Made by a program: the position numbers and the translations under genes. Shown piece after piece: positions 55,194 through 56,056 of a stretch of 56,056 nt of DNA. The first letter of the stretch is position 1. Each line of letters opens with the position of its first letter. Under the pieces are notes generated by a model. The model was not told the origin of the DNA. It was given only the letters and a program-made list of their open reading frames with translations, and did not search any database. Source of the DNA: Bryobacter sp. (lineage in GTDB: Bacteria > Acidobacteriota > Terriglobia > Bryobacterales > Bryobacteraceae); contig JALHNI010000026.1 in NCBI GenBank assembly GCA_022843605.1, forward strand, positions 1-56,056, read 5' to 3'.

Positions 55194-56056
55194 ATGCAAA
55201 CGAAGAATCTCTCACCAGAAATGCTGGAACGGATCGACGCTTACTGGCGCGCCGCCAACTATCTTTCTGTCGGCCAAATGTACCTCTGCGACAATCCGCT
55301 TCTCAAGCGGCCACTCGCCCTGACGGACATTAAACGGATGCTCCTCGGGCACTGGGGCACTACGCCCGGTCAGAATTTCATCTACGCCCACCTGAATCGC
55401 GCCATCACAGAGTACGATCTCAACATGATCTACGTCTGCGGCCCCGGACACGGTGGGCCCACCGTGGTGAGCAACACCTATCTCGAGGGGACTTACAGCG
55501 AGGTCTACCCGAACATCAGTCAGGATGAAGCCGGCTTGCAGAAGCTCTTCCTTCAGTTCTCCTTTCCCGGCGGCATTCCCAGCCACGCGTCGCCTGAGTG
55601 CCCCGGCTCCATTCACGAGGGCGGCGAACTCGGCTATTCGCTCAGCCATTCCTTCGGCGCGGCCTTTGACAATCCCGACTTGATCGTCGCTTGCGTGGTG
55701 GGCGATGGTGAGGCGGAGACCGGTCCGCTCGCCACGGCCTGGCATTCGAATAAGTTCCTCGATCCGGTAAACGATGGGGCGGTTCTCCCGATCCTCCACT
55801 TGAACGGCTACAAGATCGCCAATCCGGCAGTGCTCGCCCGAATCAGCCACGAGGAACTTGAACAGTTGTTTCTGGGCTACGGCTGGACACCGCATTTCGT
55901 CGAAGGTGATGAACCTGGCCCCATGCATGAGGCGATGGCCGCCACCCTCGACCTGGTCATTGAACAGATTCGCAAGATCCAGCGCGATGCCCGAGCCTTC
56001 GGCCGCTCCGAACGGCCGCGCTGGCCGATGATCGTCCTCAGATCGCCCAAGGGATG
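55194..56056 (+). CDS. xfp: Phosphoketolase (xylulose-5-P/fructose-6-P), 5' part
   Basis: About 287 residues of a thiamine-diphosphate enzyme that cuts xylulose-5-phosphate or fructose-6-phosphate to acetyl phosphate and a sugar phosphate; the remaining ~500 residues lie beyond the right edge. Visible hallmarks are [86 protein letters not shown] and the ThDP-binding [22 protein letters not shown] with [10 protein letters not shown]. The start is ATG 55194. No acetate kinase or phosphotransacetylase is visible in the window. Confidence 0.95.
   Translation, partial: MQTKNLSPEMLERIDAYWRAANYLSVGQMYLCDNPLLKRPLALTDIKRMLLGHWGTTPGQNFIYAHLNRAITEYDLNMIYVCGPGHGGPTVVSNTYLEGTYSEVYPNISQDEAGLQKLFLQFSFPGGIPSHASPECPGSIHEGGELGYSLSHSFGAAFDNPDLIVACVVGDGEAETGPLATAWHSNKFLDPVNDGAVLPILHLNGYKIANPAVLARISHEELEQLFLGYGWTPHFVEGDEPGPMHEAMAATLDLVIEQIRKIQRDARAFGRSERPRWPMIVLRSPKG

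Noticed and set aside
1..56056. tRNA, rRNA, CRISPR array, IS element, prophage
   Set aside because: No cloverleaf-like sequence in any intergenic gap, no regularly spaced repeats, no transposase, integrase or phage structural gene.

Overview
The window is about 56 kb of GC-rich, gene-dense bacterial chromosome. Three very large Oar-type TonB-dependent receptors, several Tat-type or secreted sugar-related enzymes, a DUF2277 protein and a tandem lipocalin-like secreted protein point to an Acidobacteriota member, most likely of the Solibacter/Bryobacter group. That placement is inferred from gene content, not from a marker gene. There are no rRNA, tRNA, insertion-sequence, phage or CRISPR signatures. 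Both edges cut a gene: an amino-acid permease on the left (minus strand) and a phosphoketolase on the right (plus strand).

Layout. 1-3.4 kb: APC permease, HI0933-type flavoprotein and Ca/Na antiporter, closed by a strong bidirectional terminator. 3.4-10 kb: Oar receptor 1, a Tat-type enolase-superfamily sugar-acid dehydratase, a heparin-lyase-like secreted protein and an unknown secreted protein. 10-13.5 kb: copper amine oxidase converging on a sigma-54-type activator. 13.5-22.5 kb: four overlapping or abutting genes encoding an LplT-PlsC-acyl-ACP synthetase fusion and a complete TolC/RND/adaptor pump. 22.6-28.1 kb: Oar receptor 2, a sulfatase, DUF2277 and a TetR regulator with a probable operator on its own start codon. 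28.2-35.2 kb: Gfo/Idh/MocA protein, a minus-strand operon (LamG protein, two GT39-like membrane glycosyltransferases, cupin) and an Asp/Glu racemase homologue. 35.2-40.4 kb: Oar receptor 3, the duplicated lipocalin-like protein and a DUF1223 protein. 40.4-46.5 kb: Tat-type DegT aminotransferase, EamA transporter, NTF2-like protein, a membrane protein with a DUF3445 haem protein, and an IlvD/Edd sugar-acid dehydratase. 46.5-56 kb: frameshifted penicillin acylase, HAD phosphatase, VOC protein, secreted alpha/beta hydrolase, acyl-CoA dehydrogenase, P-loop kinase, a CHAD domain split over two frames, and the phosphoketolase.

Functional themes. Much of the window suits a heterotrophic degrader of complex carbohydrate: outer-membrane receptors for large nutrients, a sulfatase and lyase-like protein, two unrelated sugar-acid dehydratases, and phosphoketolase feeding pentose or hexose phosphates to acetyl phosphate. 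A second theme is the envelope: lysophospholipid flipping and re-acylation joined to an efflux pump, and two membrane glycosyltransferases.

Points worth a second look: the change of GC skew from positive on the left to negative on the right on both coding strands (possible replication terminus); the lipid-remodelling/efflux operon; recurrent -10 boxes 6-9 nt before start codons (leaderless mRNAs); two single-base frameshifts with the same signature; a TetR palindrome; and a GG-N10-GC element immediately upstream of the lipid gene. All product names come from reading protein sequence and motifs by eye; no database search was run. Every stretch over 300 bases is covered by a gene call, except that 54850-55193 holds only one weak candidate.
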